DNA from: an uncultured Candidatus Melainabacteria bacterium
GTDB lineage: Bacteria > Cyanobacteriota > Vampirovibrionia > Gastranaerophilales > Gastranaerophilaceae
Direction of reading: 5' to 3'
Length of the DNA: 64,000 bases
Assembly (NCBI GenBank): GCA_949927415.1
Contig: CATLFB010000002.1
Span: 404,167-468,166 of the forward strand
Shown piece after piece: positions 26,659 through 35,511 of the stretch (its first letter is position 1; every line of letters begins with the position of its first letter). The position numbers and the translations under genes are program-made. A model generated the notes under the pieces. That model made no database searches. It was not told the origin of the DNA and was given only the letters and a program-made list of their open reading frames with translations.

Positions 26659-28200
26659 TTGACAAAAAACAGAGTAAAATTTTTATTATTGACGTTACTT
26701 CTGTGCAACTGTACAGCGGTTTGGGCTGAAAATCCTTATGCAAAAATCCAGCCGGCAAACCCGATTTCCGCATCTCCGTCTGTTGACTTTACATTTTTGC
26801 AACCTAAAAAAGCAACGCTTACCAAAAACGATTTATACAACCAGTATGCAATCGGTCTGAACAGGTTTATGCAGAGCAATGTGAAATCAGCCTATGCCGA
26901 TTTTAATGTCCTGATTGAAACTATGAATCAAAGTGACTATGCGTATTTGCAGTTTGCAACCAAAATGGCGGATATCGGCTTTTTCAACCTCGCTGAGCGT
27001 TCGCTCGAAAAAGTCCGCGACAAAGATATATCAAATCTTTTGAACGATGAAATAAAAAGGTTCTATTTCCCCTCCGCGAAACTTTCAAAAGCCGACGAAG
27101 TTTATCTTGGAGAAGTTTTTTCTAACATAATCTACAATGACCAGAGCCGCGAAGCAACAGCGGAATTGGTTAAAAATACGATTCTTATGCAGGGAAGCGA
27201 TTATGCAAATTATCTGGCGTCTCTCGGCTCTTTAAAATCCGGAAATCAGGATGCGGCACTAAAATATATTGATTCGGCTTTATTAAAAAATCCGCAGAAT
27301 ATAAATTACAACAAGCTTAAAGCAGAAGTGCTCGCTCAGGGGAAAAAGCCGCAAAATGCTTTGAAAATAGTCAGTTCAATCAAGCAGCAGCCGCTTATTA
27401 CAGCTGAATACGCCAACAAAATAAACTCGCTTGAACAATACATTCTTTTCAAAACCGGCAAAAATGAAACGGTTAAAAATTATCATCTCGGATATTATTA
27501 TTACTACGAAAAAGAATTGAACAAGGCTCAAAGAACTCTTCAGGGCGCTGTTTCTGCAAAGAAAAAGACAAATAAAGATGTTTATGCGCTTCTTTCTCGT
27601 GTTTATTTTGATATGAAAGAATTTGAAAAAGCGCAGGATATTGCCCTGAAGGCTTACAAGATTGATAAAAACAATGTCACGGCACTTCTCGTTCTCGGTG
27701 ATATAAGCTTCAGAAACAAAGATTACAAAACAGCATTGAAATACTACGAAGATGCGGCTTCAAACGAAAAAGAATCTCCTCTTCCGCTTGTAAGGCTTGC
27801 CGAAACATATCAAAAACTGGAAAAAGATAAAAAAGCAAAAGATATTTTTGCAAAAATTCTGAAAACCCGCTCTGACTGCTGTCAGGCATATTATCACATG
27901 GCGCTTTACGACAAAGACAGAGAACTTCCGTATCTAAAAAAATCACTTGCGCTGGATATTACATACAAAGACGCATGGATTGATTTGGCGCGTATAGAAA
28001 TTGAGAAACAAAACATCCATCATGCAAAGACATATCTTGCAATTGCGGGGTATATTGACGAAAATGATTTTAGATATTATTATTATCAAGGGTTGATTGC
28101 AAAAGCTGAAGGCTTGAGTAAAGATGCAAACGATAATTTCCAAAAAAGCCTGAAACTCAATCCGGATTACAGTCCTGCCAAAGAGGAACTCAGTATATGA
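26659..28200 (+). CDS. Exported tetratricopeptide-repeat protein
   Basis: A 513-residue protein starting with TTG at 26659 (GGGGAG upstream). A signal peptide ends in CTAVWAENPY. Several TPR-like units follow, clearest in the C-terminal half (ALLVLGDISFRNKDYKTALK, LVRLAETYQKLEKDKKAK, YYYQGLIAKAEGLSKDANDN). TPRs bind protein partners. It begins 11 bases after the HD-GYP gene and overlaps the next response-regulator gene by 4 bases, so the three are co-transcribed. Partners are unknown. Confidence 0.85.
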   Translation: MTKNRVKFLLLTLLLCNCTAVWAENPYAKIQPANPISASPSVDFTFLQPKKATLTKNDLYNQYAIGLNRFMQSNVKSAYADFNVLIETMNQSDYAYLQFATKMADIGFFNLAERSLEKVRDKDISNLLNDEIKRFYFPSAKLSKADEVYLGEVFSNIIYNDQSREATAELVKNTILMQGSDYANYLASLGSLKSGNQDAALKYIDSALLKNPQNINYNKLKAEVLAQGKKPQNALKIVSSIKQQPLITAEYANKINSLEQYILFKTGKNETVKNYHLGYYYYYEKELNKAQRTLQGAVSAKKKTNKDVYALLSRVYFDMKEFEKAQDIALKAYKIDKNNVTALLVLGDISFRNKDYKTALKYYEDAASNEKESPLPLVRLAETYQKLEKDKKAKDIFAKILKTRSDCCQAYYHMALYDKDRELPYLKKSLALDITYKDAWIDLARIEIEKQNIHHAKTYLAIAGYIDENDFRYYYYQGLIAKAEGLSKDANDNFQKSLKLNPDYSPAKEELSI

Positions 28201-28844
28201 AAATAAATATCCTTATTGTAGAAGACCATGAACTAACAAGATTCGGACTCAAAACAACTTTTGAGGGCGTTGATTACATCGAAAATATTTACGAGGCGGA
28301 ATCTGCTGAGCGCGCGCTTGAAATATTTAATGACAATCAGATTGATGTTGTAATTATGGATTTGGGGCTTCCCGGCATGAACGGCATTGAGGCAACCCGA
28401 AAACTTCGCGATACAAATAAGGATGTGAAAGTTATTATTCTGACGTCCCACAACGACGAAAAAGAAGTTCTTAACAGCCTGAAAGCCGGCGCAAACGCTT
28501 ATTGTTCAAAAGAAATTAACCCCCAAAGGCTTGTCACGGTTGTCCAGTCAGTTGCTGACGGCGCTGCATGGTTTGATCCGAGTATAGCGCATATTGTTTT
28601 GAAAGCGTCTACAAGTTCGCGCCGTTTTGATACTGATGCAAGCGGTAAAGATTACGATTTGACAACCCGCGAAAAACAAATCCTCAAACTTATGACAGAA
28701 GGGTATTCAAACATGGAAATCGCACAGCTTCTTGTAATAAGCATTAATACAACAAAAGCCCATGTTGCAAGTATTCTTCAAAAACTTGAAGTTGATGACA
28801 GATTGCAGGCAGCCCTGAAGGCTCTGAAAAATAATATCGTATAA
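28197..28844 (+). CDS. NarL/LuxR-type response regulator 1
   Basis: A two-component transcription regulator of 215 residues. The receiver has the acidic pair ED at 9-10 and the phospho-acceptor Asp55 in VVIMDLGLPGMNG. The switch Lys is in AYCSKEI. A LuxR helix-turn-helix occupies the C-terminal 65 residues (LTTREKQILKLMTEGYSNME, TTKAHVASILQKLEV). No kinase lies next to it. It overlaps the TPR gene by ATGA and is followed 10 bases later by a second LuxR-type regulator. Confidence 0.93.
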   Translation: MKINILIVEDHELTRFGLKTTFEGVDYIENIYEAESAERALEIFNDNQIDVVIMDLGLPGMNGIEATRKLRDTNKDVKVIILTSHNDEKEVLNSLKAGANAYCSKEINPQRLVTVVQSVADGAAWFDPSIAHIVLKASTSSRRFDTDASGKDYDLTTREKQILKLMTEGYSNMEIAQLLVISINTTKAHVASILQKLEVDDRLQAALKALKNNIV

Positions 28845-28854
28845 AGGAATTAAA

Positions 28855-29481
28855 ATGTGTGCTTGTGCAAATGTTTTATTAGTTGACGATAACCCTAAAT
28901 ATTTGAAAGATGCCCTGCCATATTACGGCTACAATGTCCGAACAGCTTTGGACGGAATACAGGCGCTGGAAATCCTTACAACCGAAAAAGAAAAATTCGA
29001 TATAGTGCTTCTGGATGTTATGATGCCGAATTTCGACGGCTGGCAGACCCTGAAAGCTATCCGAAAGCATGAAAAAACAAAATACCTTCCTGTTATAATG
29101 ATAACAGCGGTTTCAGAAGAGCAAAAAGTTATCGCAGGCCTCAAAAACGGTGCTGATGATTACATTACAAAACCCTTTGTCCTTCCAAATCTCTTAGCCC
29201 GCATGGAAGCTGTTCTGCGCCGTGCAGAATGGGTTAAGCAGGAAAAAGGTCCGCAGCTGTCGTTCAAATCGAACGAAACCCTGCAAGCCCTTTCCCCGCG
29301 CGAGCGCGAAGTCTTGACATTGGCCGCAAAAGGTGCAAATAATAAAGATATAGCCGAAAAATTAGTGTTGTCAGAGGTTACAATTAAGAGCCACCTTAAC
29401 AGTATCTTTAAGAAACTGAAGGTGACAAGCCGTACACAGGCAGTATTGCTGGCTATGCAGATGGATTTGATAAAAAATTAA
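28855..29481 (+). CDS. NarL/LuxR-type response regulator 2
   Basis: A 208-residue regulator related in layout to its upstream neighbour. Receiver residues are DD at 11-12, Asp54 in IVLLDVMMPNFDG, and Lys in DYITKPF. The C-terminal LuxR domain reads LSPREREVLTLAAKGANNKD and SEVTIKSHLNSIFKKLKV. The receiver resembles the OmpR/PhoB class more than regulator 1 does, so the two are not recent duplicates. It is preceded by AAAGGAA. The kinase must be encoded elsewhere or be shared. Confidence 0.92.
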   Translation: MCACANVLLVDDNPKYLKDALPYYGYNVRTALDGIQALEILTTEKEKFDIVLLDVMMPNFDGWQTLKAIRKHEKTKYLPVIMITAVSEEQKVIAGLKNGADDYITKPFVLPNLLARMEAVLRRAEWVKQEKGPQLSFKSNETLQALSPREREVLTLAAKGANNKDIAEKLVLSEVTIKSHLNSIFKKLKVTSRTQAVLLAMQMDLIKN

Positions 29482-29509
29482 TTTAAAATATACATAAAAG
29501 GAGAATAAA

Positions 29510-30040
29510 ATGATTGATTATACTAAAGAAGAATTAGTCGAATTATTACAAAAATATCCCGAAAAATTTAACGAATGGAAACATGAGCAGGAAGAAGTTG
29601 ACCTTAGCGAAGTCGACTTTTCAGGCATAAACCTTGCTGAAATAGATTTTACAGACGTTGATTTGAATTCAAGTTCATTTGCGGATTGCGTATTGTCTTT
29701 CATAAAATTTAATAATACAGATTTAACTTCAGTTGATTTCACCCGTGCGCGGGTTGTTGAATGCGACTTTACAGATGCCCTGATGAACGGTGCGGATTGC
29801 AGTTATGCAGAAATGACCTACTGCAACTTTACAGACACTGATATGGCCGGATGTATTTTTTCCGAAAGCGATTTGAGCAATTCTGATTTGACCGCTTCCA
29901 TCAACCTTCACGCCTGCCGTTTTGATGAGGATACAATCTGGCCGGATAATGAATTTATGCCGGAAGGGTTTGACGCTCAATACAGCGACGATTTGTCTTC
30001 TTTGAAAGATGATGAAGACGCTGTTGTCGGTGATTACTAG
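29510..30040 (+). CDS. Pentapeptide-repeat protein
   Basis: A 176-residue acidic protein. From about residue 32 to 135 it shows repeated A(D/N)Lxx-type units such as VDLSEVDFSGINLAEIDFTD, DLTSVDFTRARVVECDF and MAGCIFSESDLSNSDLTAS, which form a right-handed quadrilateral beta-helix. The N-terminal 30 residues form a helix. Some family members bind DNA gyrase, but nothing here shows that. The ribosome site AAGGAG precedes it and a terminator follows. Confidence 0.88.
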   Translation: MIDYTKEELVELLQKYPEKFNEWKHEQEEVDLSEVDFSGINLAEIDFTDVDLNSSSFADCVLSFIKFNNTDLTSVDFTRARVVECDFTDALMNGADCSYAEMTYCNFTDTDMAGCIFSESDLSNSDLTASINLHACRFDEDTIWPDNEFMPEGFDAQYSDDLSSLKDDEDAVVGDY

Positions 30041-30064
30041 AATTTTGACCCTAAATAAAATATT

Positions 30065-30094
30065 AAAAAAGCCGGTTTTAAAACCGGCTTTTTT
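30065..30094. terminator. Bidirectional terminator
   Basis: Perfect 30-base palindrome with arms AAAAAAGCCGGTTTT and its complement, between the pentapeptide gene and aroF. Confidence 0.9.
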
Positions 30095-30100
30095 GTTCTC

Positions 30101-31150
30101 TTAATTTACATTAGCGCTCAGACAATTCTGTTCGTAGTGAAGGCTTTCGCTGAATTTGTTCAACCGTGCCATAACCTCTTTAAACATCGGTATCGGAAGG
30201 CTCTGTTTGCCGTCAGAAAGCGCGTTTTCAGGATCATGGTGAACTTCAATCATAATTCCGTCAGCGCCAACTACAAGCCCCGCTTTTGCTAACGGTTCAA
30301 TCAAATATCTTTGCCCTGTTCCATGGCTCGGGTCAACGATAATCGGAAGATGCGAATATTTTTTGATGACAGGAATTGATGCGATATCCATGACGTTTCT
30401 GGTGAATGCGCTGTCAAAGCTTCTGATTCCGCGCTCGCATAGTATTACATTGCGGTTGCCCTGATACATAATATGTTCTGCTGCAAGCAAAAATTCTCTA
30501 ATAGTACTTGCAAGCCCGCGTTTTAGAATAACCGGTTTGTTTGAGCGTCCGACTGCCTGCAGCAGTTTGAAGTTTTGAACGTTTCTTGCGCCAATCTGCA
30601 ATACATCAACGTATTCGCACATCATATCCAAATCACATGCGTCCATAACCTCAGATACTGTCAAAAGTCCGGTTTCTTCGCTTGCTCGTTTTAGATATTG
30701 AAGCGCCTTTTCTCCAAACCCTTGAAAATCATAGGGAGAAGTTCTCGGCTTGAACGCGCCGCCTCGTAAAAATTGACAGCCCATTTCTTTTGCCGCAAGC
30801 GCAACCTTCAAAAGTCCTTCGTAATCCTCTTCAACCGAACACGGACCAACCATCGAAACCGGTTTGTTGTTTCCGCCGATTTTTACCCCGTTGGAAAATT
30901 CTATCACAGTGTCTTCTTTTTGGCTGTCGCGCGATGCAAGCCTGTAGGGTTCTCGTATTACTTTTACTTCTTTTACGCCTTCAAAAGCCGCAATTCTGCC
31001 GGGCGTAATTGACGTTTTATCACCCAGCGCGTCGATTACAGTGTGAACTTCGCCTTCGTTGCAGCGTACTTTAAATCCGTTTTCTTTTAATAAATCCAAA
31101 ACTCTCTGGATATTAACTTTAGTCGCGGTGCGCTCCATTATAATAATCAT
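30101..31150 (-). CDS. aroF: 3-deoxy-7-phosphoheptulonate synthase (type I beta)
   Basis: First step of the shikimate pathway: phosphoenolpyruvate plus erythrose 4-phosphate to DAHP. An N-terminal ferredoxin-like regulatory domain of about 75 residues (VIDALGDKTSITPGRIAAF) precedes the TIM barrel. Catalytic segments are VGPCSVEE, FLRGGAFKPRTSPYDFQG, VILKRGLAST and DPSHGTGQR. The 349 residues match the Thermotoga type with a regulatory N-terminus. The ATG at 31150 has GAGGAG upstream. Together with pheA it supports an intact aromatic pathway. Confidence 0.95.
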   Translation of the reverse strand: MIIIMERTATKVNIQRVLDLLKENGFKVRCNEGEVHTVIDALGDKTSITPGRIAAFEGVKEVKVIREPYRLASRDSQKEDTVIEFSNGVKIGGNNKPVSMVGPCSVEEDYEGLLKVALAAKEMGCQFLRGGAFKPRTSPYDFQGFGEKALQYLKRASEETGLLTVSEVMDACDLDMMCEYVDVLQIGARNVQNFKLLQAVGRSNKPVILKRGLASTIREFLLAAEHIMYQGNRNVILCERGIRSFDSAFTRNVMDIASIPVIKKYSHLPIIVDPSHGTGQRYLIEPLAKAGLVVGADGIMIEVHHDPENALSDGKQSLPIPMFKEVMARLNKFSESLHYEQNCLSANVN

Positions 31151-31216
31151 CTTTTTTCTCCTCGGGGTTGGGTAAAAACTTCTGCGCTACCAGTGTAGCA
31201 TAAAGTTTTTTTCGAA

Positions 31217-31819
31217 TCAATTTTTAGTTAATTTTCTTTTCAAAACTTTGGCAGGATAATATTCGGGTAAAATTCTCAAGCAGTTTTCAATAGAATTCAG
31301 CGCCCTTTCGGTTTTTCCTTCTGCCTCATAAACATATCCAAGCATCACATGAAGTTCGGGGTCATGATAAAAGTAAGTTTTGGCGCGTTCAAGGTAAAAT
31401 TTTCCGTACGAATGAAGATTGTTGTTCAGAAATACGCGGCCGATGTATTTGTAAGTTTCGGGGTTGACGGATGAAAACATGTCTGCGTATTTGATAATTT
31501 CTTCGACATATTCACCTTTTTCGTAATTTATTAAAAGGTTCAAATCTATTTCTAAAAAATTCCTCAAATCAAAATAAGTCGGATAGGGAGCCTGTTTTTC
31601 AAGAAGAATTTTTGTGACCATATTTCCCCATCTGGCGCGTGTTTCAAGGTCTTGAAGGTCGGAAAAAAGATTTTCCGCCTCTTTTAATTCATCGTTTAAA
31701 AGTTTGCAATATGCAAGTTCAAGCCTGTAATTATTTTTTTCAAAAAAACTTTGACATTCACTATCAAGAGCGAATGTCAAAAGTTTATTTTTTGCTTTTT
31801 CTAAATCGTAAAATGCCAT
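31217..31819 (-). CDS. TPR-like helical protein
   Basis: A 200-residue cytosolic protein made of helical pairs; the last two units (YKYIGRVFLNNNLHSYGKFY and LHVMLGYVYEAEGKTERALN) are recognisable TPRs. It overlaps the upstream TPR gene by a single base, so the two are translationally coupled and may act together. No catalytic motif is seen. Confidence 0.75.
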   Translation of the reverse strand: MAFYDLEKAKNKLLTFALDSECQSFFEKNNYRLELAYCKLLNDELKEAENLFSDLQDLETRARWGNMVTKILLEKQAPYPTYFDLRNFLEIDLNLLINYEKGEYVEEIIKYADMFSSVNPETYKYIGRVFLNNNLHSYGKFYLERAKTYFYHDPELHVMLGYVYEAEGKTERALNSIENCLRILPEYYPAKVLKRKLTKN

Positions 31820-32787
31820 TATCTTCTGTCAGATGAATTAAAATCCAAATTGCCCATCATAGAACTCATCATCATTGCCTGCATTACTTGCGGGTCAATG
31901 TTCTGGGCCCCTTCTTTTGTGCTTGCCTGCATCATGTAAGGAAGCATTTGAGCCATCGGGTCATTATAGTTATTGTTATTGTTTCCTAGCATCATGCTCA
32001 TTTCAGCCATTTGCGGATTGTGATACGCCGATGGTGCCGAAGGCTGGATTGAAACCTGCATTCCGGCTTGTCTGAGGGTGTTTATTGCAGAAACAATTTC
32101 GTCGTTAGAAACAGCACCGTCTGCCATTGCAATTTTTTCTGTAGTCAATTCATAGCCTGAATGCTCTTCGTCGAAATCTTTAATCTGCTGAACATCTTCC
32201 GCCGGAAGTTCGGGTTTTCTGTTGATATTTTTCTGAATATTTTCTAACTCTTTAAGCTTCATTTGATCTTTCAACTCCGGAGAGAACCCGTCGCCGTACG
32301 GTGCATTGATAAATTCATCAAGCGGATCCGGATCTTCTGACTGCATGATGGCGGATGTTGCCGTGCAGAGGGGGCCTCCTGTGATACAGTCTCTGCCTTT
32401 TGCCGCAAGAGTCATAAGGCCTTCGCCGGGGTTAAGAGTCATAACTTTTTCATACGCCGCAATTGCAGCATCGGAATCTCCAAGGTTAGCCAGAGTCATC
32501 GCAAGATAATACAGGGCTTTGGCATCATCGGGTTGTTTTTCCAGATATGCGAAAAGTTCCTGCGCGGCACCTGTGTAGTTTTCGTTTTTGTAACTTTGTA
32601 CGGCATGGTTTAAACTCGGTTTCGGGTACAATTTAGGGTTGTACTCAATGGCTGATGTTTCCACCGGAGGGGTCAGTTCTTCCTGAGTTTGAATTGTTTC
32701 CTGCGTGATTACGTTTGCCGCAAAGCAAGATGTAGACGCTGCAAAAACTACCATTGCCGAAAGTAATAAAGCTAATTTCTTATTCAT
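31819..32787 (-). CDS. Exported protein with N-terminal TPRs
   Basis: From the ATG at 32787 (AAAGGA upstream) a signal peptide runs to STSCFAANV. A TPR pair follows (NHAVQSYKNENYTGAAQELF, ALYYLAMTLANLGDSDAAIA). The C-terminal third is Met-, Asn- and Gln-rich with MAEMSMMLGNNNNNYNDP and a cluster of Met residues near the end. It is about 322 residues long. It is coupled to the smaller TPR gene downstream. Function unknown; an envelope scaffold is plausible. Confidence 0.78.
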   Translation of the reverse strand: MNKKLALLLSAMVVFAASTSCFAANVITQETIQTQEELTPPVETSAIEYNPKLYPKPSLNHAVQSYKNENYTGAAQELFAYLEKQPDDAKALYYLAMTLANLGDSDAAIAAYEKVMTLNPGEGLMTLAAKGRDCITGGPLCTATSAIMQSEDPDPLDEFINAPYGDGFSPELKDQMKLKELENIQKNINRKPELPAEDVQQIKDFDEEHSGYELTTEKIAMADGAVSNDEIVSAINTLRQAGMQVSIQPSAPSAYHNPQMAEMSMMLGNNNNNYNDPMAQMLPYMMQASTKEGAQNIDPQVMQAMMMSSMMGNLDFNSSDRR

Positions 32788-32908
32788 CTTAATCATCCTT
32801 TTTCTTAATTTTAATGAATTTTATACGAAAATCAATTGGTTTTTGAAAACTGATTTCTTTTATTATATATCTTTTTCCCAAATTATACACTAATATAAAT
32901 ATATGAAA

Positions 32909-33490
32909 TTATTTGTTACTATTTTTTAAAATATGTCTTTTTTTGTAAAGGATTACAAAAAAGATTATAATTAAAAGGCTAACGCCAAGAATAACCCATT
33001 CAATATATTCCTTTATTGTGTCGCCGAAAAGCATCAGAACAATGCTTACGATAAAAAATCTCAAACCCCGTCCAAGAAAACTTGCGATTAAGAATTTCCA
33101 GAAATTCATGTTCAAAATTCCGCTTGCAATAGTGAAGATTTTGTATGGAATCGGAGTGAACGCAGAAAAGAAAACTGCCATAGAGCCGTATTGTTCGTAC
33201 AATTTTTCAACGCGGTCGAATTGTTCATGTTTGTTTTTGAAAAGAACATTAAACACAGGTCTTCCGCCGAATTTGCCTATAAAATACCCGACGGCTCCGC
33301 CGAAGGCTGAGGCTATTGTGCAAACCGTTGCATAATAGAGTGATTTCTCAGGCTTTGCAAGGTCCATGGAAATCAAAAGAATATCCGGCGGCGGCACAAG
33401 AAAAAAGCTTTCTATAAATGAATTGAGCGCAAGCCCGGGGACACCCAGACTCTGAAATAAATCGTTTATTTTTATAAGAATTTCATGCAT
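32909..33490 (-). CDS. YqaA/DedA-like membrane protein
   Basis: An integral membrane protein of 193 residues with the VTT (SNARE-associated) domain. Hydrophobic segments lie near residues 12-35, 48-70, 98-120, 130-155 and 165-185. Conserved features include GYFIGKFGG and AFTPIPYKIFTIASG. The family is linked to lipid scrambling and membrane homeostasis. A ribosome site GGGAGAAGAG and a TATAAT box precede it on the minus strand. Confidence 0.85.
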   Translation of the reverse strand: MHEILIKINDLFQSLGVPGLALNSFIESFFLVPPPDILLISMDLAKPEKSLYYATVCTIASAFGGAVGYFIGKFGGRPVFNVLFKNKHEQFDRVEKLYEQYGSMAVFFSAFTPIPYKIFTIASGILNMNFWKFLIASFLGRGLRFFIVSIVLMLFGDTIKEYIEWVILGVSLLIIIFFVILYKKRHILKNSNK

Positions 33491-33572
33491 ATTCTCTTCT
33501 CCCAGGGTATTATATCATGAAAATTCTACGCCGGCTCGAATTTCCGCCAAAAGCAAATCTTTTGTATCCGGC

Positions 33573-34151
33573 TTATCTCATGCTGAATTTGCACCCGCAA
33601 TAATTCTGGCGGTAAAGAGAAAGCGAGTTTGCGATTTTGTTCGTTTTCAAAAATCCGTCTTTTTTCTTGAAATCAATTGCTTCAAAATTCAGGCCGTATT
33701 GGTTTGCAATGTTTTCGCCGATGGAAGAAAGTTTTTTGAAATTTTTGTGCGGGCTTATTACAATTGAAGTTGTGAAGTTTTTAATCCCCAAATCTTTTGC
33801 CTTCTGCGCCGTTTTTTCAAGCCTAAGAAAAAAACATTTGTCACAGCGCAAACCCTTTTCCGGCTCGTTTTCAAACCCTTTCACATGTTCGAAAAATTTA
33901 TCAGGCTCATAACTTTCTTCAATAAGTTCAACCCCAAAATGACGGCACAGAGTCCTTTGCGCTTCAAGGCGTCTGTAGTATTCTTCTTCGGGGTGGATGT
34001 TCGGGTTGTAAAAATACACAACAACCTGATATCCCGCCTCTTTTAAAAATGAGACGGGATATGCAGAACATATTGCGCAGCAAGCATGAAGAAGGATTTT
34101 AGAATCCGCGTTTTTCGGCTCCTGCTTCGATAAGTATTCGTTTGAGTTCAC
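33573..34151 (-). CDS. queH: Epoxyqueuosine reductase QueH
   Basis: Reduces epoxyqueuosine to queuosine in tRNA. The 192-residue protein has the signature HACCAICSAY, then RCDKCFFLRL and the C-terminal YCGCKFS, which supply the Cys ligands for iron-sulfur and metal sites. Its first 53 bases overlap the end of the VKOR-DsbA gene and the only upstream start in frame is GTG at 34151 with no clear ribosome site, so translation is probably coupled. The other queuosine genes are not in this window. Confidence 0.88.
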   Translation of the reverse strand: MNSNEYLSKQEPKNADSKILLHACCAICSAYPVSFLKEAGYQVVVYFYNPNIHPEEEYYRRLEAQRTLCRHFGVELIEESYEPDKFFEHVKGFENEPEKGLRCDKCFFLRLEKTAQKAKDLGIKNFTTSIVISPHKNFKKLSSIGENIANQYGLNFEAIDFKKKDGFLKTNKIANSLSLYRQNYCGCKFSMR

Positions 34152-35310
34152 TGTAAGATTTCATTCCCATGTGTACTGTGCTTCCGATAACCGTTGCCGG
34201 CGTGCCGTTTATGCCTTTTGCGGCAGCCATGTCGATATCGTATTCAAGCTGTTTTTTGACTTCAGGACCATTCGCGTCTTTTTTTAATTTTTCAGTATCA
34301 AGTCCGATGGATTCTGCTATTTTCAGAATTTCTTCTTCAGTGTTTGGCTGTTTTTCAAATAACAGAGTGTTGATATCCCAGAATTTGCCCTGATTTTCAG
34401 CCGCAATTGCATATCTTGCCATCAGGCATGACCCTTCATGGAACGGTTGTTTCATGTATTTGTTGCATTCCATATCAAGAGGGTTGTTTTTGTGGATAAT
34501 TTTTATGTTTTTTAATTCTTTTGCGGCTTTGTGAATCATCATATCATAAGGTTTGCAAATCGGGCAGCGGTAATCCGTATATGTATAAACGATTACTTTT
34601 GCATCTTTGTCGCCGAGAACATTGCCTGAGACTGCGTATTTGTTGTGTTTAGCGTTGACAAATTCGCCGAACTCTTTGTTTGCCTTAACTTGCGGCGCAA
34701 ATTTGTTTGAAAGCGTTGTCCAGGTTAAAAATCCTGCGGCGCCGAGTGCAACAACCAAAAATGCTATTAGATATTTTTTGATTTTTAATGCGTCAAAGAA
34801 ATCCGTAACGCTGTTTTTGAACGCTTTGATAAATCCGCCGTTTTTCCAGTCTGCCGCAATGAGTGCGATTAGAAGATTCAGGATATATGTGAACGCGCAA
34901 AGTATGCAAAGTTTTTTGATTTCGAAAAGGCTTAAGCCCAGAAGAATCATGCTTATCGCAAACGAAATCAATCCCAGAGCCGCGATATAATCAAGCGGAT
35001 TTTTGAAAACTTCCATAAATTTGAAAAGTTTCAGATTTTTAAGCTTGTCTGCAAAAAGCAAAAGCGTAACAAATGAATACAGGAACAATCCCCAGTATGC
35101 AAGCGGCACGCCGAAGAACTGTGATTCTGTAGTCTTTGCAATCCCGTCGCAGTCGATGAAGTTGCTGATTGAACAGAAACTCGGAAGTGCATAGGGGTTA
35201 AAGTTTGCGTTGTAATAAATAATTGCCAGTTTAATTGTAGTTATAAATCCTATTATTGTCAGGATTAGTATAACAATCTTTTTTGTAAAAAATGCTTTAA
35301 TCTTTTCCAT
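34099..35310 (-). CDS. VKOR-DsbA fusion: disulfide-forming membrane oxidase
   Basis: A 403-residue membrane protein. The first half is a VKOR-like four-helix domain with Cys46 and Cys54 (FCSISNFIDCDG) and the active CxxC pair Cys135/138 (CILC). A further membrane helix near residue 190 leads to a periplasmic thioredoxin/DsbA domain with CPIC near residue 248 and the cis-Pro region GTPATVIG. Such natural fusions, known in Cyanobacteria and others, oxidise secreted proteins and pass electrons to quinone. In an anaerobe the acceptor would be menaquinone or similar. The ribosome site AGGAGAAATAG lies upstream. Confidence 0.9.
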   Translation of the reverse strand: MEKIKAFFTKKIVILILTIIGFITTIKLAIIYYNANFNPYALPSFCSISNFIDCDGIAKTTESQFFGVPLAYWGLFLYSFVTLLLFADKLKNLKLFKFMEVFKNPLDYIAALGLISFAISMILLGLSLFEIKKLCILCAFTYILNLLIALIAADWKNGGFIKAFKNSVTDFFDALKIKKYLIAFLVVALGAAGFLTWTTLSNKFAPQVKANKEFGEFVNAKHNKYAVSGNVLGDKDAKVIVYTYTDYRCPICKPYDMMIHKAAKELKNIKIIHKNNPLDMECNKYMKQPFHEGSCLMARYAIAAENQGKFWDINTLLFEKQPNTEEEILKIAESIGLDTEKLKKDANGPEVKKQLEYDIDMAAAKGINGTPATVIGSTVHMGMKSYSELKRILIEAGAEKRGF

Positions 35311-35511
35311 AACTATTTCTCCTATCCGCTAAACCTATTTTACAATTATTCAAAAGTTAAATCAATAGGAAGAAAAGGGGATTTTTTTCATTCTTCGTGC
35401 CTTGGGTTTGCGTGTTGTTTTGCTTTAAATATCTTAACAGCGTGGAATTTAGAGAATGTGTGTGATATTATTGTGTTGCCTGAATATAAAGTATTGTTTA
35501 AGAAGCAAGAG

